A program made the position numbers and the translations under genes. The notes beneath the pieces are model-generated. The model was not told the origin of the DNA, searched no databases, and saw nothing but the letters and a program-made list of their open reading frames with translations. From positions 1 to 15,556 of the forward strand of contig JAGXHP010000169.1 in the NCBI GenBank assembly GCA_024636135.1: DNA of 15,556 nt, written 5' to 3'. Shown piece after piece: positions 13,734-15,556 of the stretch (positions are counted from its first letter, which is position 1; each line of letters starts with the position of its first letter). Origin of the DNA: Chloroflexota bacterium (GTDB lineage: Bacteria; Chloroflexota; Limnocylindria; QHBO01).

Positions 13734-13785
13734 GCCGGGCAGCATGATCGCCACGCCATCGAACGCCGGCTCGCCTCCAGCGAAC

Positions 13786-13791
13786 AGGAGG
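13786..13791 (+). promoter_or_regulatory. Shine-Dalgarno AGGAGG that fixes the C39-like start
   Basis: AGGAGG with 8 nt to a GTG at 13800. It sets the start there rather than at upstream codons of the same open frame (from 13665), and the resulting protein begins directly with a signal peptide. Confidence 0.85.
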
Positions 13792-13799
13792 TTGCCCCC

Positions 13800-14678
13800 G
13801 TGTTCAGGAGAACGACCGTGCTTGCCGCCATCGGAGGCGTCATGCTGACGGCCACCCTCGCCGGTCCGGTATCAGCGGCGAAGCCGACGAAACCACCGGT
13901 TTCCGATCCACCATCGGAGCGCCCTTTAACGCCCGACGAGCAGGCAGCCGCCGACCGCAAGGTCGCGGCGTCGGATGCCTATCTCGCCTCAATCGAGACC
14001 TCGGGGGCGGACCTTGCGCCCCTGTCCTGCCCGACCCCGACCGCCACCGGGCCGCAGGCTACGACGACCGGGGCGTGCAGCGTCCCGCAGGGCTATCTCG
14101 CCGTCGAGGCGCGCGACCAGATCAAGGGCACGTACTGCGGGCCGGCGACCGGCCAGGTGATCGCAAACTACAGCTGGGCCATGGGGACGGGAGCGAACAA
14201 GTACACGCAGGGCGTGATCGCCGGCTGGATGAAGACCGATGTCAACGGCTCCACGAATGCGCCCGATCTCGAGGCCGGGCTCGAGGCGGCCACGAATGGA
14301 TCACCTCGACGGCCTGCCGGCTGGGACTGGGTCGTCTTTGACCTGCGTGACCGCGACAACGACGGCGCCACCGGGGACGAGCTGCAGGGATACGTGCGAA
14401 GCAACGTCAGCAGCTCGAAGATGCCACTGGCAATCCCGGTGAAGCCCCACGACCCGGCGTCGAACTACTACCTCGTGAGCTGGCCGAAGGCCGTGAAGTC
14501 GGTCGGTCACTGGATCGCCGCGTACGGGTGGTACGGAAACTGGACCGGGACGACGTTCTCCCGCATCTACTACACCGATTCGTCCAAGGACGAGGGTGGC
14601 AGCACCGGGAAGTTCTGGGATCCGACGCGCGACATCGCGGCGCTTGTCGCCGAGCACACGAAGCGGATCGTCTGGTGA
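13800..14678 (+). CDS. Secreted C39-like cysteine peptidase
   Basis: A 292-residue exported protein. The GTG start gives MFRRTT, a hydrophobic core and VSA-A, a signal-peptidase I site near residues 26-27. The mature part has the papain-like triad layout of the C39-like (Peptidase_C39_2) family: nucleophile Cys113 in GTYCGPATGQVI, His237 in VGHWIAAYGWYG and Asp260 in IYYTDSS. An insertion between Cys and His carries DRDNDG (184-189), a calcium-loop-like DxDxDG. Family members include secreted peptidases and bacteriocin-leader or cell-wall enzymes; target unknown. The stop overlaps the next gene's GTG (GTGA at 14675-14678). The 303-nt leader before it suggests separate regulation. Peptidase fold is likely; activity is inferred from the three residues. 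Confidence 0.78.
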   Translation: MFRRTTVLAAIGGVMLTATLAGPVSAAKPTKPPVSDPPSERPLTPDEQAAADRKVAASDAYLASIETSGADLAPLSCPTPTATGPQATTTGACSVPQGYLAVEARDQIKGTYCGPATGQVIANYSWAMGTGANKYTQGVIAGWMKTDVNGSTNAPDLEAGLEAATNGSPRRPAGWDWVVFDLRDRDNDGATGDELQGYVRSNVSSSKMPLAIPVKPHDPASNYYLVSWPKAVKSVGHWIAAYGWYGNWTGTTFSRIYYTDSSKDEGGSTGKFWDPTRDIAALVAEHTKRIVW

Positions 14679-15556
14679 TCGATCGCGGACGACGCCGCGC
14701 GGCCGTCGCCGCGGTGCTCTCGTTCGGAGTGGCGGCCTGCACGGCCGCCACTCCATCGGCGTCTGCCGTGGAGTCCAACGCACCGAGCGTCTCGCCCACG
14801 CCATCGACGTCGGCGTCGCCTCCCTCCAGCCAGGCGTCGGGCTCGATCCGCCCAAGCTCGAGCCGGCTCGACCTGGAGATCGGTCAGATCGATCCGGAGT
14901 GGCTGTGGCCGATGCTCGACTTCGCCAGCGACAGCTACGGGATCATCTGGTCGTCGGGCGTTCTGGACGATCCGAACGGGCATACGGCGCCCGACCTGTG
15001 GCGCTACATCCCCGGCGCCGATCGACCCGAGCTGTTGTGGCGCAATCCCGACCGCGACCGCCAGCTGGCCAAGATCGGCGGCGACACCGACGTCTGGGCC
15101 TTCGCCGAGATCAGCGCGAGCGAGGAGGGCTGGTGGAAGCTATGGGTCCTGACCGAGAAGGACGGATCGCCGCGGATGCTCGACTCCCAGGCAGACGACG
15201 CGAGCGTTCCGAGCCTGGTGCCCTCGTTCGACGTCGACGCCGGTCGCATCGCCTGGACCTCGTTCCATGCCGGGGCCACCGTCGGAAGCTCGGTCTCGCA
15301 GCTGTGGCTGGCCGAGGCTCCGGACTGGGCCCCACGCCTGCTGGCGGAGCGGGACGCCACGGAACATGCCTTGTGGCTGCCATCGCTGTACGGCAGTCGC
15401 CTCGCGTACGTCGAGGTTGCGATTGGCGCGGACCCGAGCATCGACGTTCGGCACGTGATGCTCCTCGACCTCTCCCGGCCCGACGCGGCCGCGCTGCAGC
15501 TCGACACCTCGGGCAACGCGATCATGCCGGTCGTCACTCCCGATGGAGTCGTGTGG
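14675..15556 (+). CDS. Lipoprotein with beta-propeller-like repeats, 3' truncated by window
   Basis: Open from GTG 14675 through the last base, giving 294 residues with no stop. It starts MIDRGRRRAAVAA, with hydrophobic FGVAAC placing the lipid-anchor Cys at 22. A Ser/Pro/Thr/Ala linker follows (about 23-64), then a globular part with repeated strand patterns: YGIIWSSG, DLWRYIPG, DVWAFAEIS, KLWVLTEKDG, AGRIAWTSF, QLWLAEAP, SRLAYVEV, MLLDLS and DGVVW. The W/Y-rich blades with alternating -RIAW- and -LW- resemble TolB/PD40-type propellers. It overlaps the peptidase stop (GTGA), so the two are translationally coupled. Role inferred: surface binding partner or substrate of the peptidase. Family is not certain, and the C-terminus is outside the window. 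Confidence 0.75.
   Translation, partial: MIDRGRRRAAVAAVLSFGVAACTAATPSASAVESNAPSVSPTPSTSASPPSSQASGSIRPSSSRLDLEIGQIDPEWLWPMLDFASDSYGIIWSSGVLDDPNGHTAPDLWRYIPGADRPELLWRNPDRDRQLAKIGGDTDVWAFAEISASEEGWWKLWVLTEKDGSPRMLDSQADDASVPSLVPSFDVDAGRIAWTSFHAGATVGSSVSQLWLAEAPDWAPRLLAERDATEHALWLPSLYGSRLAYVEVAIGADPSIDVRHVMLLDLSRPDAAALQLDTSGNAIMPVVTPDGVVW
14726..14754 (+). repeat. Perfect 12-bp inverted repeat on the lipobox codons
   Basis: GGAGTGGCGGCC (14726-14737) and GGCCGCCACTCC (14743-14754) form an uninterrupted 12-bp stem with loop TGCAC. The TGC of the loop is the codon of lipidated Cys22. It begins 48 nt after the peptidase stop. No T-tract follows. Confidence 0.8.

Larger units (their letters stand above)
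13497..13799 (+). other. 303-nt non-coding leader rich in hairpins and repeats
   Basis: No convincing gene lies here. In order it holds: stem TCCCGG/CCGGGA (13505-13521); stem TGGGC/GCCCA (13532-13546); tandem octamer ACAACCGA (13566-13581); palindrome CCGAC-GT-GTCGG (13578-13589); stem GGATC/GATCC (13589-13602); a nested stem in which 13604-13607, 13610-13612 and 13613-13615 can pair with 13644-13647, 13641-13643 and 13631-13633; a strong bulged hairpin (13649-13680); a hairpin at 13693-13713; 11-bp phased repeats (13701-13733); and a short palindrome (13732-13742). The Shine-Dalgarno of the peptidase gene closes it. The first hairpin may terminate the PRC-barrel transcript. The middle may be a regulatory leader RNA. 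I could not match it to a known riboswitch class by eye. Confidence 0.55.

Noticed and set aside
12867..13754. Minus-strand open frame opposite the PRC-barrel gene and into the leader
   Set aside because: No domain and basic low-complexity content; the plus strand has a two-domain PRC-barrel protein with a ribosome site.
13665..13799. Longer N-terminus for the C39-like peptidase
   Set aside because: It would put 45 polar residues before the signal peptide and ignore the AGGAGG placed 8 nt before GTG 13800.
13497..13799. Known riboswitch class in the peptidase leader
   Set aside because: I compared it by eye with core motifs of c-di-AMP, c-di-GMP, cobalamin, glycine and fluoride riboswitches and found no convincing match, so only an unassigned structured leader is reported.
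1..15556. CRISPR array, tRNA, rRNA, insertion sequence or phage genes
   Set aside because: No regularly spaced repeats, cloverleaf, transposase or integrase motif, and no terminal inverted repeats were found on reading.

Overview
The window is uniformly GC-rich and densely coded. It holds 17 protein genes (15 complete, one cut by each window edge) and no rRNA, tRNA, insertion sequence or CRISPR array that I can see. Proline/serine/threonine-linked lipoproteins, a LysM deacetylase, class 2 PyrD, PRC-barrel and 7-TM NarL-type kinase genes, plus promoters whose -10 hexamer sits 6-8 nt before the start codon (leaderless style), suggest a free-living high-GC bacterium, perhaps a Chloroflexota lineage such as Limnocylindria or a deep actinobacterial relative. 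That placement is inference; no marker gene here settles it.

Layout. 1-740 (minus): a partial fumarylacetoacetate-hydrolase-family gene and a four-helix membrane protein. 806-4348 (plus): an overlapping four-gene operon of membrane histidine kinase, LuxR-type response regulator, lipoprotein and SAM methyltransferase. 4349-4538: a spacer with a good promoter and a perfect 15-bp hairpin. 4539-7860 (plus): a P5C-dehydrogenase-like aldehyde dehydrogenase, a DUF4288-like protein, dihydroorotate dehydrogenase (pyrD) and a small membrane protein. 7961-9301 (plus): a class III omega-aminotransferase. A 26-nt perfect palindrome separates it from the minus-strand block 9362-12803, which holds a LysM/NodB deacetylase lipoprotein, a LON-domain protein and an ALDH7-like aldehyde dehydrogenase. 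12987-13496 (plus): a double PRC-barrel protein, divergent from that dehydrogenase. 13497-13799: a 303-nt non-coding leader rich in hairpins and phased repeats. 13800-end (plus): a secreted C39-like cysteine peptidase coupled by overlap to a beta-propeller-like lipoprotein that runs off the window.

Working together. The aminotransferase and the two aldehyde dehydrogenases could form a scattered pathway turning an omega-amino acid (ornithine, lysine or GABA) into a semialdehyde and then an acid. The kinase operon couples signal sensing to an unknown lipoprotein and methyltransferase. The deacetylase, C39-like peptidase and lipoproteins act at the cell envelope. Nothing here is a recognisable defence, mobile or secondary-metabolite system. 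The least explained parts are the four-gene signalling operon, the 13497-13799 leader with its peptidase/propeller pair, and the hairpin transcript near 4400.
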